Numbered from the stretch's first letter, positions 53,859-63,464 are shown. The stretch: DNA of 64,000 bases from Streptomyces sp. Sge12 (GCF_002080455.1 NZ_CP020555.1:4208001-4272000); one strand, 5' to 3'. Notes: a model not told the origin generated them from the sequence alone. Numbers and translations are program-made.

Positions 53859-55170
53859 GTCCCGGGTCCGGGGCTGCGGCCGGTGCCGAGGCGGGTGCAG
53901 CGGCCGGTGCCGGCGGGGCTCCCGCCACCCGCCGCGGGCGGGGTACGTCCGCCCGCGCGCCCACCGGGGCCAGGGGATCGAACCACGGCGGAACCAGCTC
54001 CTCCATGACCGCTGCCCGGGCCAGCGCGGGACCCGCCGTCGCGCGGCCCTGCCAGAGCCGGTGCAGCAACTCCCGCTCCCGGCCCGCGAAGTCCCGCTCC
54101 CGTACGGGGCCGCCGCGCCGCGCCCGGTTCCGCAGCAGGGCCAGGGCGGCCGCGTCCGCCTCGTAGCGGGCGACCGTGCGGCCGGCGGCCCGGCCGCCGC
54201 TGCGGCGGGCCAGGGCGCGGGCCAGTGACCGGGCCGGCATCGAGGCCAGGGCCGGCACCTCGGCCGGGCCGAGCCAGCCCGCGGCCGCGTACAGCGAGAG
54301 TTCCCGGGCGACGGCCCGCAGCCGGTCGCGCCGTATCCGCACCGCCAGCCACACCAGCAGCCCGAACGCCGGGACCATCACGCACGCGTAGACCACGTAG
54401 AAGCCGTGCTCCCCGAACTGCGAGGAGCCGTTCCACAGCGCGTGCATGCCCATGGCCAGCGCCAGGCCGAGCAGCGGCAGGAAGATCCTGCGCGAGCGGC
54501 GGGCGCTGACCGCCGCCACGCCGAAGCCGAGCCCGGTGAGCACCGTGAACAGCGGGTGCGCGAACGGCGACAGCACTATCCGCACGAAGAAGGTCGCCGC
54601 CGTCACCGATTCCAGTGCGCCGCTGTCCTCGGCGAGGTCCTCCACGAAGGCGTTGCCGAGGTAGAGGATGTTCTCGGTGAAGGCGAACCCGGTGGCGGTG
54701 AAGCCGGCCACCACGAACCCGTCGGCGGGTCCGGTGAAGTGCCGTCTTCGGAAGGCGAACACCAGCAGCAGGGCCGCCGCCTTGGCGCTCTCCTCCACCA
54801 CCGGCGCGATGGCCACCGAGCCGAGGTGATCGGCGGCGGAGGCGTCGGCGGTGGCCGCGGCTATCCACTCGGTGGCGAAGTTGTTGGCCAGTATCGCGAT
54901 CAGTGCCGCGGTGCAGGCACCCCAGCCGAAGCAGAACAGCAGCTGCGACCAGGGTGCGGGCGCGGCCCGGCCCAGCCACCGGAAGGCCGCCATGAGCGGG
55001 GCCACCGGCAGCAGGGCCAGGCCGAGACCGACGAAGAACCCGGAGGTACCGGTCTGCTCCCGGACGAGTTCGAGGATGGCGATCCCGGTGGCGGCGAGCA
55101 GGGCGAGGAGCACGCACGTGCGGATCGTGCCGGACGGACGTGCGCGCACAGGGCGGAGCGCTCGGAACAC
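53767..55170 (-). CDS. PrsW-family intramembrane metalloprotease
   Basis: 467 aa from GTG 55170. About nine membrane helices with the PrsW motifs VVEESAK, FAFTENILY, HPLF and GMHALWN, which supply the metal site within the membrane. In Bacillus PrsW starts destruction of an anti-sigma factor. A long cytosolic tail rich in Ala/Arg follows (about 280-467); its last 31 codons lie inside the M23 gene on the other strand. A TAGGGT -10 (55177-55182) lies six bases before the start, so the mRNA is probably leaderless. Confidence 0.9.
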   Translation of the reverse strand: MFRALRPVRARPSGTIRTCVLLALLAATGIAILELVREQTGTSGFFVGLGLALLPVAPLMAAFRWLGRAAPAPWSQLLFCFGWGACTAALIAILANNFATEWIAAATADASAADHLGSVAIAPVVEESAKAAALLLVFAFRRRHFTGPADGFVVAGFTATGFAFTENILYLGNAFVEDLAEDSGALESVTAATFFVRIVLSPFAHPLFTVLTGLGFGVAAVSARRSRRIFLPLLGLALAMGMHALWNGSSQFGEHGFYVVYACVMVPAFGLLVWLAVRIRRDRLRAVARELSLYAAAGWLGPAEVPALASMPARSLARALARRSGGRAAGRTVARYEADAAALALLRNRARRGGPVRERDFAGRERELLHRLWQGRATAGPALARAAVMEELVPPWFDPLAPVGARADVPRPRRVAGAPPAPAAAPASAPAAAPDPGLRRSGPWSSATPAGPSSIRPCVLPGGDGVR

Positions 55171-55176
55171 ACCATG

Positions 55177-55182
55177 ACCCTA
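55177..55182 (-). promoter_or_regulatory. -10 hexamer of the PrsW-family gene (leaderless type)
   Basis: Minus-strand TAGGGT, six bases, then the GTG start; no ribosome-binding site. Confidence 0.45.
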
Positions 55183-55213
55183 GCGAGCCGCTCTGACACG
55201 CGCGGTGACCTTG

Positions 55214-56026
55214 TCAGTTCTCCCTGCGACGGAAGAGCAAGTCGTGTACGAGGTGGCCCTTGTCGAGGCCCTGGCCCTCGAAGCGGGTGAGCGGCCGGAA
55301 CGCGGGGCGCGGCGAGAAGCCGCCGTCGGGCTGCGTGTTCTCGAAGTCCGGGTGCGCGGTGAGCACTTCGAGCATCTGCTCGGCGTACGGCTCCCAGTCG
55401 GTGGCGCAGTGCAGTACGGCCCCGGGCGCCAGGCGGGTGGCGGCCAGCGTCAGGAACTCGGGCTGGATCAGCCGGCGCTTGTGGTGGCGGGCCTTGGGCC
55501 ACGGGTCCGGGAAGTACACGCGCATACCGGCGAGGGAGTCGGGCGGCAGCATCTCGCGGAGCAGGATGATGGCGTCGCCGTTGGCCACCCGGATGTTGGT
55601 CATGCCGCCGCGCTCGGCGAGGGCGAGGAGGTTGCCCTGCCCGGGGGTGTGCACGTCGGCGGCGAGGATTCCGGTGCCGGGGTCGTCGGCGGCCATCTGG
55701 GCCGTGGCCTCGCCCATGCCGAAGCCGATCTCCAGGACGACCGGGAGGCCGTCGAAGAGTGCCTTGAGGTCGATGACCTCGTGGCCGTCGATGTCCAGGC
55801 CCCAGGTGCCCCACAGGCGCTTCAGGGCCTCGCCCTGGCCGGTGGTGACCCGGCTGCGACGGGGCTGGAAGCTCCGGATCCGCCGCTCGTGGTGCGAGCC
55901 GGCCGGGTCCGGCGCGGGCCCGTCGGGGAAGCGGGGCTCGGTGCGCCACTTGGGCGGCACGTACGAATTCGCCTCCGGCGCGGCGTCCGGGAGGCGGGGC
56001 GACTGGGGGTTCAGGGACTCAGACAC
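55214..56026 (-). CDS. trmB: tRNA (guanosine(46)-N7)-methyltransferase
   Basis: 270 aa from GTG 56026. Methylates G46 in the variable loop of many tRNAs with SAM. The SAM pocket is VLEIGFGMGEAT and the RNA-binding/catalytic region is VYFPDPWPKARHHKRRL. The first 50 or so residues are a Streptomyces-type extension. It lies 43 bp upstream of, and in the same direction as, the PrsW gene. Confidence 0.95.
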   Translation of the reverse strand: MSESLNPQSPRLPDAAPEANSYVPPKWRTEPRFPDGPAPDPAGSHHERRIRSFQPRRSRVTTGQGEALKRLWGTWGLDIDGHEVIDLKALFDGLPVVLEIGFGMGEATAQMAADDPGTGILAADVHTPGQGNLLALAERGGMTNIRVANGDAIILLREMLPPDSLAGMRVYFPDPWPKARHHKRRLIQPEFLTLAATRLAPGAVLHCATDWEPYAEQMLEVLTAHPDFENTQPDGGFSPRPAFRPLTRFEGQGLDKGHLVHDLLFRRREN

Positions 56027-56100
56027 AATGCGCTGATTCTACGACGGGGGGTGCGGGAGCCGCCGCGCGAGCGGCTCCCGCACCGTCCCCGGAGCAGTGC

Positions 56101-57303
56101 TCAGGCCGAGCCGAGGGTCCGCAGGGCCCGGGTCGCGATCTCACGGCCGATCGGCAGCGAAGCCGTGGCCGCGGGCGAGGGGGCGTTGAGGACGTGGACC
56201 GTGCGCGGGGCGTCACGGATCAGGAAGTCGTCCACCAGCGTGCCGTCCCGCAGCACGGCCTGCGCGCGGACGCCGGCCGCGGCGGGGTGCAGGTCCGCGG
56301 AGGTGACGGCCGGCAGCAGGCGCCGTACCGCCCGGGTGAAGGCCTGCTTCGACAGCGAGCGGTGGATCTCGCCCGTCCCGTACCGCCAGTGCCGGGCGGC
56401 CATCCGCCAGGATCCCGGCCAGGCGAGCTCGTCCGCGATGTCCCGGGGCCGCACCGTCGACCAGGCGTAGCCCTCGCGGGCCAGCGCGGGCACGGCATTG
56501 GGCCCGACGTGGACGCCGCCGCCGATGCCCCGGGTCAGGTGCACCCCGAGGAAGGGGAACGCCGGGTCGGGCACCGGGTAGACCAGCCCGCGGACCAGTT
56601 CGGGGCGGGCCAGGTCGTAGTACTCGCCGCGGAACGGGACGATCCGCATGCCCGGGTCGTCCCCGGCCAGGCGGGCGATCCGGTCGCACTGGAGGCCCGC
56701 GCAGTTCACCAGCACCCGGGCCCGGACCACCAGCCCGGACGTGGTGCGCACGGCCACGGCCGAGGCCCGGCGGGAGATCAGGTCGACCGCGCCGCCGTAG
56801 ACGATCTCCGCGCCCGAGGACTCCGCCAGCTGGGCCGTCACCCTGCCGTAGTCCACGATGCCGGTGCTGCCGACGTGAATCGCGGCGAGCCCCCGCACCT
56901 GCGGTTCGTACTCCGTGATCTGCGCCGGGCCCAGCTCGCGCACCGGGATGCCGTTCTCCCGGCCGCGCTGGACCAGGGCGTGCAGCCGCGGCAGCTCCTC
57001 CCGCTCCGTGGCGACGATCAGCTTGCCCGTCACCTCGTGCGGGATCCCGTGCTCCGCGCAGAACTTGACCATCTCGGCGGCCCCGCTCACCGCGAAGCGC
57101 GCCTTCAGGGAGCCCGGGCGGTAGTAGATCCCGCTGTGGATCACCCCGCTGTTGCGGCCCGTCTGGTGCCGGGCCGGACCCGACTCCTTCTCCAGGACCA
57201 CGACCCTGGTCCCCGGAGCCAGGCGCGACAAAGCATGCGCCGTCGACAGGCCGACGATCCCGCCGCCGATCACCAGCACATCGCAGTCCACGCCGCCACC
57301 CAC
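56101..57303 (-). CDS. lhgO: L-2-hydroxyglutarate oxidase
   Basis: 400 aa from GTG 57303, with GGAGG seven bases upstream. FAD-dependent oxidation of L-2-hydroxyglutarate to 2-oxoglutarate, a metabolite-repair reaction. The dinucleotide fold VLVIGGGIVGLSTAHAL is at the start, followed by the family signature RHQTGRNSGVIHSGIYY and, later, VDYGRVTAQLAESSGAEI. The length fits the family. It is probably cotranscribed with the regulator gene upstream, 74 bp away. Confidence 0.93.
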   Translation of the reverse strand: MGGGVDCDVLVIGGGIVGLSTAHALSRLAPGTRVVVLEKESGPARHQTGRNSGVIHSGIYYRPGSLKARFAVSGAAEMVKFCAEHGIPHEVTGKLIVATEREELPRLHALVQRGRENGIPVRELGPAQITEYEPQVRGLAAIHVGSTGIVDYGRVTAQLAESSGAEIVYGGAVDLISRRASAVAVRTTSGLVVRARVLVNCAGLQCDRIARLAGDDPGMRIVPFRGEYYDLARPELVRGLVYPVPDPAFPFLGVHLTRGIGGGVHVGPNAVPALAREGYAWSTVRPRDIADELAWPGSWRMAARHWRYGTGEIHRSLSKQAFTRAVRRLLPAVTSADLHPAAAGVRAQAVLRDGTLVDDFLIRDAPRTVHVLNAPSPAATASLPIGREIATRALRTLGSA

Positions 57304-57377
57304 GCTGACACCTCCCACCCCTGCATACTGCACCCCGGCACCGACAACGCGGCCACGCGGCCCCCGGAAGACGGGTC

Positions 57378-59150
57378 CTACGCCGGCGCCACCAACAGCG
57401 GCCGGGCCCGCTCCCTCAGCTCCGCCACACGCGGCTCGTCCCCGTACGGTTCCAGGCGGTGCAGCAGGTCCCGTACGTATTCGGTCGTCCGTGCCGAGGA
57501 GATCCGGCCCGCCACCTCCACCGCCCGGGTGCCCGCCGCGCACGCCGCGTCGAGGTTGCCCGACTCCAGCTCGGCGACCGCGCTCACCACCAGCCGCAGC
57601 CCGTGGGACCGTACGTACTCCTCGGTGGGCCGGGACAGGGCCTGTTCGGTGAAGCGCCGCACCTGCCGGGGCAGTTTGAGGTCCCGGTAGCACTCGGCGG
57701 CATCCGCCGCGAAACGGTCGTACGAGTAGAAACCCAGCCAGGTCGGATCCGGATCGCCCGCTCGGGACCGCTCCAGCCAGCCCTCCGCCGCCCGCAGCGC
57801 CGCCCCGGCGGCCGCCGAATCGCCCGCCTTCGCGTGCGCCCGCGCCTCGACCAGCCGGAAGAAGCTCATGGTGCGGGCGGTGGCCAGGCCCCGGTTGCGC
57901 TCCACGGCCGCCTGCGCGAGGTCCACGCCCTCGTCGGGGAAGTCCCGGTAGGTCGCCTGCAGCGACATCGAGGCCAGCACGTAACCGCCCAGCGGTACGT
58001 CCGCGGCCGCGCGGGCGAGCCGCAGCGCCTGGATGTAGTAGCGCTGCGCCGCCTCCTGCTGCCCGGTGTCGAAGGCCATCCACCCGGCCAGCCGGGTCAG
58101 TTCGGCGGTCGCACCGAACAGCGCGCGGCCCACCTCGTCGGTGTACGAGCCGAGCAGGAGCGGCGCCGCGTCCACCCGCAGGCATTCGGGGACCATCGAC
58201 GAACGCCAGTCCCCGCCGCCGTACTTGGAGTCCCAGCGGCGCGCGTCCTCGGCCGCCTCGCGCAGCTTCGTCACATCGCTGTGGCCCACCCGCTGCCCGT
58301 GGTCGCGCGGCGTTTCGGCGCCGGTCTGGGCGGGCACAACGGTGGACGGCGGGCCGGACGCCGGGCCTGCCGCCGGGCTCGCCGCCGAGCCGGTCGCCGG
58401 ACCTGTCATCGAGCCTGTCATCGGGCCCGTCGCCGGTCCGGTCGTGCGGCCGTCCGGAACGGACCGGGGACCTGCCGCCGTCGCCTCGTGCGCCGGCGCG
58501 TCATGAGCCGAGGAGGTCGCGGATACGGGGCTCTGGACCATGGAGTGCTGCGCCGCGGGTTCGTCCGCCGCGGAGGTGCCCGCCGCCGAGGCGCCCGTCG
58601 CAGAGGTGTCCGCCGTACCGGCGGTGGAGTCGTGCGCCGGGTGACGGTCCGCGCGGTGCGCAGCCGAGCCCGCCGGTTCGCGGGCCACCGAGCTGTCGGC
58701 GGGAGATATCAGCCAGCGCGAGGCGGGCGTCGCGTAGGCCGCCACGGAGAAGGAGCCCGCGAGCGATTGCCAGATCCCGCCACCGCCGCGGCGTCCGGCG
58801 AGGTCGAGCCGGTAGAGGTCGGTGGCCGAGCGCACCGCCGCGCCCACGTCGCGCGGGAAGGCCAGGCCGACCTCGGGCGCGGGATCCGCGTCCGCCAGCC
58901 CGATCTCGTGCAGCGGTACCGGCCGCCCCAGCTTCGCGCCGATGGCGGCGGCGATCAGATGCGGGGCGGCGCCCTGGGGCACCATCCCCTTCGACACCCA
59001 CCGGGCCACCGACGTCTTGTCGTACCGGAGCGTCAGGCCGCGCTGCGCGCCGAGGTCGTTGACCCGCCGGGCCAGCCCGGCGTTGCTGATGCCCGCGAGG
59101 GCGAGGACGGCGCCGAGCTTCTCATTGGGCTCGCGGAGCTCCCTGGACAT
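57378..59150 (-). CDS. Sporulation-associated regulator of the orf1590 type
   Basis: 590 aa from ATG 59150, with GAGGGG upstream. The N-terminal part (about 8-75) is a helix-turn-helix-like domain with [20 protein letters not shown] and [12 protein letters not shown]. The C-terminal 300 residues are TPR-like helical repeats. A low-complexity Ala/Thr/Pro insert (about 150-290, with repeated [15 protein letters not shown]-like units) makes it longer than the roughly 530-aa S. griseus protein, which I recall is made as long and short forms and is needed for sporulation. The family match is from overall pattern and genome context. Confidence 0.7.
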   Translation of the reverse strand: MSRELREPNEKLGAVLALAGISNAGLARRVNDLGAQRGLTLRYDKTSVARWVSKGMVPQGAAPHLIAAAIGAKLGRPVPLHEIGLADADPAPEVGLAFPRDVGAAVRSATDLYRLDLAGRRGGGGIWQSLAGSFSVAAYATPASRWLISPADSSVAREPAGSAAHRADRHPAHDSTAGTADTSATGASAAGTSAADEPAAQHSMVQSPVSATSSAHDAPAHEATAAGPRSVPDGRTTGPATGPMTGSMTGPATGSAASPAAGPASGPPSTVVPAQTGAETPRDHGQRVGHSDVTKLREAAEDARRWDSKYGGGDWRSSMVPECLRVDAAPLLLGSYTDEVGRALFGATAELTRLAGWMAFDTGQQEAAQRYYIQALRLARAAADVPLGGYVLASMSLQATYRDFPDEGVDLAQAAVERNRGLATARTMSFFRLVEARAHAKAGDSAAAGAALRAAEGWLERSRAGDPDPTWLGFYSYDRFAADAAECYRDLKLPRQVRRFTEQALSRPTEEYVRSHGLRLVVSAVAELESGNLDAACAAGTRAVEVAGRISSARTTEYVRDLLHRLEPYGDEPRVAELRERARPLLVAPA

Positions 59151-59780
59151 GCGCCACCCCTCGTCACACGCGGAACGCAGACGCCGCCGGGGCATAGGCG
59201 CCCGGCATTTCGTAAACCCAGCGTAGTTCCCCGCCTCCCAAGCGTTAAGGCCCTTACTTCCGTATGGCGGGATTGTTGTCCGTTTGCACAGTCCGCCCCG
59301 GACCCACAGGCGGGGCGCACGTGTCATCGCGTGCTCCGTCCGTGTGGCCGTGCGCCCGCCCGTGCGCTCTGGCCGGTCCCGGGACCCGGCGATTCGATGT
59401 GCGGTGCGTGGGTCGGCCCGCCGCCTGGACCGGGCGGGTCGGGGGATGCCGCTGCCTCAATCCCCGCGGGTGGCGGAACGGGCCGGGGGGCGGATTCCGC
59501 CTCCCGGACCGCGCCCCCGCGGTGAGCGCCGGCCGCCCGCGACGGCTCTTCCGGCAGCCGAAGAATGGCTGAAAGCGACCTATGGGGCGGTGGGAACGGA
59601 ACGCCAAATACCGCGTGGCCGGGGCGTGTTCCTTTGCGTGTGCGCCCCCTTTAACCACTCTCGCACGCCTGTCCCGTGGCAGCATGGACCCCGAGCCACC
59701 CGGGGTCCCGCGGCCGCGCGCCCAGCGCCGTCCGTCCTGCCTGTGCCCCGGTCATGTGCCCACGGGCTGGGGAGGCGGCG
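59151..59780. other. Divergent spacer before the asparagine-synthase-like gene
   Basis: 630 bp between divergent genes. No convincing gene is seen. A 29-codon ORF (59565-59654, start MAESDLWGGGNG) exists but lacks a ribosome-binding site. The left part should carry the promoter of the sporulation-type gene, the right part that of the gene at 59781. Confidence 0.4.
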
Positions 59781-61994
59781 GTGCGCTGGTTGGTGGGTTG
59801 GAGCAGTATCGCCGCGAGCTTCGGCACGGCCGGACGGATCTCCGGACAGGGCCTGGGCCAGGGCCCCGGCCAAGGCTCCGGCCAGGGCGGATACGGCGAC
59901 GGCGGCGCGCCCCTGCGCGGCGGGATCGCGGACGCCGCCCACCCCGGCGACCCGGGCGCGGACGCGGAACGCACCGTCCACCCCGTCGGCGCCCAGCTGC
60001 TCTGGGGCGACCCCGACCCCCTCTGGGCCGTCGGCGACTGGCGCCCCGACGAGATCCGCACCCTCACCGCCGACCCCGCCGACCCCTTCACCCGGCTCGC
60101 GGTCCTCGGCTGCTGCGGTGCCACCGACGCCGAACTGCGCCGCGCCCTCTACGCCGCCCGCGGCGGCGCGCTGCGCCACCTCACCCAGTGGTCCGGCAGC
60201 TACACCGCCGTCGTCCAGGCCGGCCGCCGGATCACCGTCCTCGGCGACCTCGCCGGCGCCCGGCCCGTCTTCTACACCCCGTGGGCGAGCGGCACGGCGT
60301 ACGCCACCGCCGCCCTCCCGCTCGCCGACCTCATCGAGGCGCAGCTCGACATCGGCCACCTCGCGGCCCTGCTGGCCTGCCCCGACAGTCCCGAGGCGCT
60401 GGGCGACGGCACACCGTACGCCGGGGTGCGGCGCATCCCGCCCGGGCACGCGCTCATCCTGCGCGAGGGCTCCCGCGAGATCACCGGCTACGAGCAGGTC
60501 GCCTCGCTGGCGGTGGCCGCCCCCGAGGCCGATGCCGAACGGGCGGTGGAGGGCGTACGGGAAGCGTTGGTGGATGCCGTGCGCGCCCGGCTCACGGCTC
60601 CGCGGCATGCTCCCGACGCAGCCCCGCCGTACGATCCCGGCCCCGTGCCCGGAATGGGCCCCGCCGACCGGCGGGCCGCGCGCGGCGCTCCCGCCCCCGG
60701 GGTGGGCGCCGACCTCTCCGGCGGCAGCGCCTCCGCGACGCTGGCGCTGCTGGCCGCCGGCCTGCCGGGCGCCCCGGGCACCCTGCTGAGCCCCGCCGGG
60801 GCGCGGCTGCTGGCCGTCACCTTCAACGACCTGGCCACCCCGCAGGGGCGCGAGGCCGAACTGGAACGGGCCAGGGCCATCGCGGCCGACCCGCGCCTGC
60901 ACCACGTCGTGGTGGCCGCCGCCGCGGAGGCCCTCCCGTACGCCGAACTCGACGGCCCGCTCACCGACGAACCCGGCCCCTCGCTGGTCTTCGCGGCCCG
61001 TGAGCGGCGCCGCCTGGCGGCCGGCTCGGCCGACCACTTCACCGGCCACGGAGCCCGCCAGGTGCTCGACGCCCACCCGGCGCGGATGGCCGACCTGCTG
61101 CTGGACCGGCGGCGGCGGCACCTGCTGCGCCCGGTGGCGGCACTGGCCCGTTCGGCCTCGGCCTCCGGAGCCTCCGGGGAGTCCCTGCTGGTCCCGCTCA
61201 CGGTGTACTCGGCAGCCCGAAGACTTGCCCGTACGACGTACCGCGCGGGCATGGAGGCCGCCGCGGCCCGGCTCCGCGAGGGCGGGGTCCCCGAGCGCAC
61301 CACCGGTCCGGTGGACGCTTCCCTCGCCGCCCTCACCTGGTCCCGCCCGGGCCCGGCGGCGGGCTGGCTCACGGGGGAGGCACTGGCGGAAGTATCGATC
61401 CGTCTGACCGTCGCCGCAGGACGGCCCCCGCTGTCGCTGCGGCCGGGGGAGGCCCGCGCCCGTTCGCTGCTCGCCCGCCACGCCGCTGACCACCGGGTCT
61501 TCGAGCAGGCCGTGGAGGTCCGCAGCCAGCGCCTGCACGCCCCCTTCCTGGACAACCAGGTCGTACGCGCCGCACGCGCGCTGCCCGAGTCGCTGCGGGT
61601 CCAGCCCGGGGCCCGGGCCGCGATTCTGCGCAGCGTCCTGTCCTCGGCGGGGGTGCGGGAGTTCCCGCCGGGCTGGGGCGCCACGGACCGTACGCCGAAC
61701 GAGACGGCGACCCGGCTGGGGCTGCGCGCCGCCCTGGGCGACCTGCTGGACCTGTTCGCCTCGCCGCTGCTCGCGGACGCCGGGCTGATCGAGGCCCGGG
61801 TGGTGCGGCAGGCCCTGCTCGACGCGGCGGACGGACGTCCGGTCCCGCTGGACGGGCTCGCCGAACTCGTCTCCATGGAGCTGTGGTTGCGCCGTCTGCT
61901 GGCCCGGCGCGGCACCTGCTGGACGGGTACGTCCACGGCGCGGCGCCGGGCGGTGCCCGAGGGAGTTCCCGTGCACCGGCCAGCGCTGTCCTGA
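59781..61994 (+). CDS. Asparagine-synthase-related protein (AsnB/lasso-cyclase superfamily)
   Basis: 737 aa from GTG 59781, with GGAGG five bases ahead. The N-terminal half is a degenerate glutaminase-like domain: it starts VRWLVGWSS and lacks the Cys2 nucleophile. A Gly/Gln repeat (about residues 21-37) is inserted. The C-terminal half is an AsnB-type AMP-forming domain; its PP-loop reads LSGGSASATLALL, where the usual Asp of SGGxDS is Ala, but HAPFLDNQVVRAARALP matches AsnB. Such proteins form amides or macrolactams (AsnB, beta-lactam synthetase, lasso cyclase). No lasso precursor, RRE or protease gene is adjacent, so function is open. Confidence 0.78.
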   Translation: MRWLVGWSSIAASFGTAGRISGQGLGQGPGQGSGQGGYGDGGAPLRGGIADAAHPGDPGADAERTVHPVGAQLLWGDPDPLWAVGDWRPDEIRTLTADPADPFTRLAVLGCCGATDAELRRALYAARGGALRHLTQWSGSYTAVVQAGRRITVLGDLAGARPVFYTPWASGTAYATAALPLADLIEAQLDIGHLAALLACPDSPEALGDGTPYAGVRRIPPGHALILREGSREITGYEQVASLAVAAPEADAERAVEGVREALVDAVRARLTAPRHAPDAAPPYDPGPVPGMGPADRRAARGAPAPGVGADLSGGSASATLALLAAGLPGAPGTLLSPAGARLLAVTFNDLATPQGREAELERARAIAADPRLHHVVVAAAAEALPYAELDGPLTDEPGPSLVFAARERRRLAAGSADHFTGHGARQVLDAHPARMADLLLDRRRRHLLRPVAALARSASASGASGESLLVPLTVYSAARRLARTTYRAGMEAAAARLREGGVPERTTGPVDASLAALTWSRPGPAAGWLTGEALAEVSIRLTVAAGRPPLSLRPGEARARSLLARHAADHRVFEQAVEVRSQRLHAPFLDNQVVRAARALPESLRVQPGARAAILRSVLSSAGVREFPPGWGATDRTPNETATRLGLRAALGDLLDLFASPLLADAGLIEARVVRQALLDAADGRPVPLDGLAELVSMELWLRRLLARRGTCWTGTSTARRRAVPEGVPVHRPALS

Positions 61995-62086
61995 AGGTCC
62001 CGACGGTCCTGAAGGTCCCGAGCGTCCTGACGGTCCTGACCGCCTTGGGGGCCCCGACGGCCCTCGCGGCCCCGGTGGCCGGGGCC
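61988..62086. repeat. 9-bp tandem repeat at the 3' end of the asparagine-synthase-like gene
   Basis: Eleven successive 9-mers with consensus GTCCTGACG/GCCCCGACG, the first six very regular, run from the gene's last codons to just before the MFS gene stop. On the plus strand one frame reads VLKVPTVLKVPSVLTVLTAL, but it overlaps the stop of the upstream gene in another frame and is probably not translated. Confidence 0.75.
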
Positions 62087-62094
62087 GGTCCGGC

Positions 62095-63369
62095 TCAGGC
62101 GGCGAGCACCAGGGCGGTCGCGAGCGCCGGGCCGAACGCCCCGCCCAGCTGGTAGCAGAGGGCGAACAGGCCGATGGCCGTGGGGCGCTGGGGGTCGGGC
62201 GCGCTCGACGCGGCGTGCATCGACAGCACGGCGTTGGCCCCGGTCGCCGCGAACACCCCGCCCATGGTGGCGGCCAGCAGCAGCGGGCCCCGGTCCGCGA
62301 ACGCCGCGGTCGCCGCGGCCAGCGCGCCGGCGCCGAGCAGCACCGCGCGGACGGCCGTCCGGCTCATGCGCGCCGAGGCCGTGGCGAGCAGCCAGGACAG
62401 CGCGGACCCGGTGAGCAGGGCCACCAGCTGCCCGGTGCCCGCGGTGGCCACGTCCCAGCCCGCCCGGTCGGCGAGCAGCCGGGGTACGGAGAACAGCAGG
62501 GTGAAGTACGAGCCCGAGAGCACGAGCGCGAGGAGTGCGGAGCCGAGGAAGAGCGGCTTGCGGATCAGCGCGGCCGGGACGAACCCGTCGGGGCGCCGCC
62601 GTACGTGGAGCGTGAGCAGCGCGGCGGCGAGGGCCGCGACGCCGAGGGCGGCGCCCGCTGCGTGGGGCAGCAGGACCAGGCCGGTGGCGAGCGCCGCCAG
62701 CAGCGCTGCGCCGCGGGCGTCGAACCGGTCCTGCGGGGTCGGGGTGGCCGTCGGGGCCGCCGCGTACCGGCTCACCGCCGGCACCGCCAGGATCGCGATC
62801 ACGGAGACGGAGAGCGAGAGGCGCCAGGAGACGGCCTGTGCCAGCTGTGCGCCGAGCAGCGGGCCGCAGGCGCCCAGGATGCCGAAGCCCGCGCTGATCA
62901 CGCCCATCCGGCGGGCCGAGCCGGCCAGGCTCATCGCGACCGCCGCCAGACCGGCGCCGCCGGCGGCCTGGGTGGCCCGCCCGGCGAGGGTGAGCGGCAG
63001 CCAGGGGGAGGCGGCGACGAGGAGGGTGCCGACGACGAGGAGGGCGCCGGCCGAGCGGAGCGCCGTCCGCAGGCCCCGGCGGCGCAGCAGTCCGGCCAGC
63101 AGCGGGGTGGCGACGGCCATGGCCCAGGCGTAGGCGGCGACGAGCCAGCCGGCGGTGGAAGCGCTCACCCCGAGGGCGCGGGCCATGTCCGGAAGGATCA
63201 GGACGGGGGCGTTGGCCCCGGCGGCCATGGGGGTGGCCAGCAGGGCGAGCCAGAGCACGGGGACGGGGCCGACCCGGGCGGCGGAGCCGGCCGTGGGGGT
63301 GGCGGCTGCGGAGCCGGCGGTGGCGGTTGGGGCCTCGGGTGCGGCCCGGTTGGCGGCGGTAGTGGTCAT
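62095..63369 (-). CDS. MFS efflux transporter
   Basis: 424 aa from ATG 63369. Twelve membrane helices are expected. Family features include ALGVSASTAGWLVAAYAWAMA and PLLAGLLRRRGLRT (motif A region) in the first half and FALCYQLGGAFGPALA near the end. It resembles AraJ/Bcr-like drug or metabolite exporters. It is divergent from a MarR gene across a 146-bp spacer full of palindromes, the usual arrangement of an exporter silenced by its MarR repressor. Substrate unknown. Confidence 0.9.
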   Translation of the reverse strand: MTTTAANRAAPEAPTATAGSAAATPTAGSAARVGPVPVLWLALLATPMAAGANAPVLILPDMARALGVSASTAGWLVAAYAWAMAVATPLLAGLLRRRGLRTALRSAGALLVVGTLLVAASPWLPLTLAGRATQAAGGAGLAAVAMSLAGSARRMGVISAGFGILGACGPLLGAQLAQAVSWRLSLSVSVIAILAVPAVSRYAAAPTATPTPQDRFDARGAALLAALATGLVLLPHAAGAALGVAALAAALLTLHVRRRPDGFVPAALIRKPLFLGSALLALVLSGSYFTLLFSVPRLLADRAGWDVATAGTGQLVALLTGSALSWLLATASARMSRTAVRAVLLGAGALAAATAAFADRGPLLLAATMGGVFAATGANAVLSMHAASSAPDPQRPTAIGLFALCYQLGGAFGPALATALVLAA

Positions 63370-63390
63370 GGTGGCGCCCGCTCCGATCCA

Positions 63391-63464
63391 TCTCAATGCT
63401 CAGAATCTCAACGTTGAGATAAAAACAGCCAGTCATCTCAACGTCAAGTGTCTCAACGTTGAGA
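63391..63464. promoter_or_regulatory. MarR-type operator array
   Basis: TCTCAACGTTGAGA occurs twice as a perfect palindrome (63406-63419, extending to 16 bp, and 63451-63464) and twice in degenerate form (TCTCAATGCTCAGA 63391-63404; TCTCAACGTCAAGT 63436-63449). The centres fall on a strict 15-bp grid, with the middle register unoccupied. It lies between the divergent MFS and marR starts and should repress both. Confidence 0.8.

Noticed and set aside
59565-59654. A 29-codon ORF starting MAESDLWGGGNG upstream of the asparagine-synthase-like gene, considered as a lasso precursor
   Set aside because: There is no ribosome-binding site, no leader/core layout, no Asp or Glu at ring positions 7-9 after a Gly, and no RRE or protease gene nearby.
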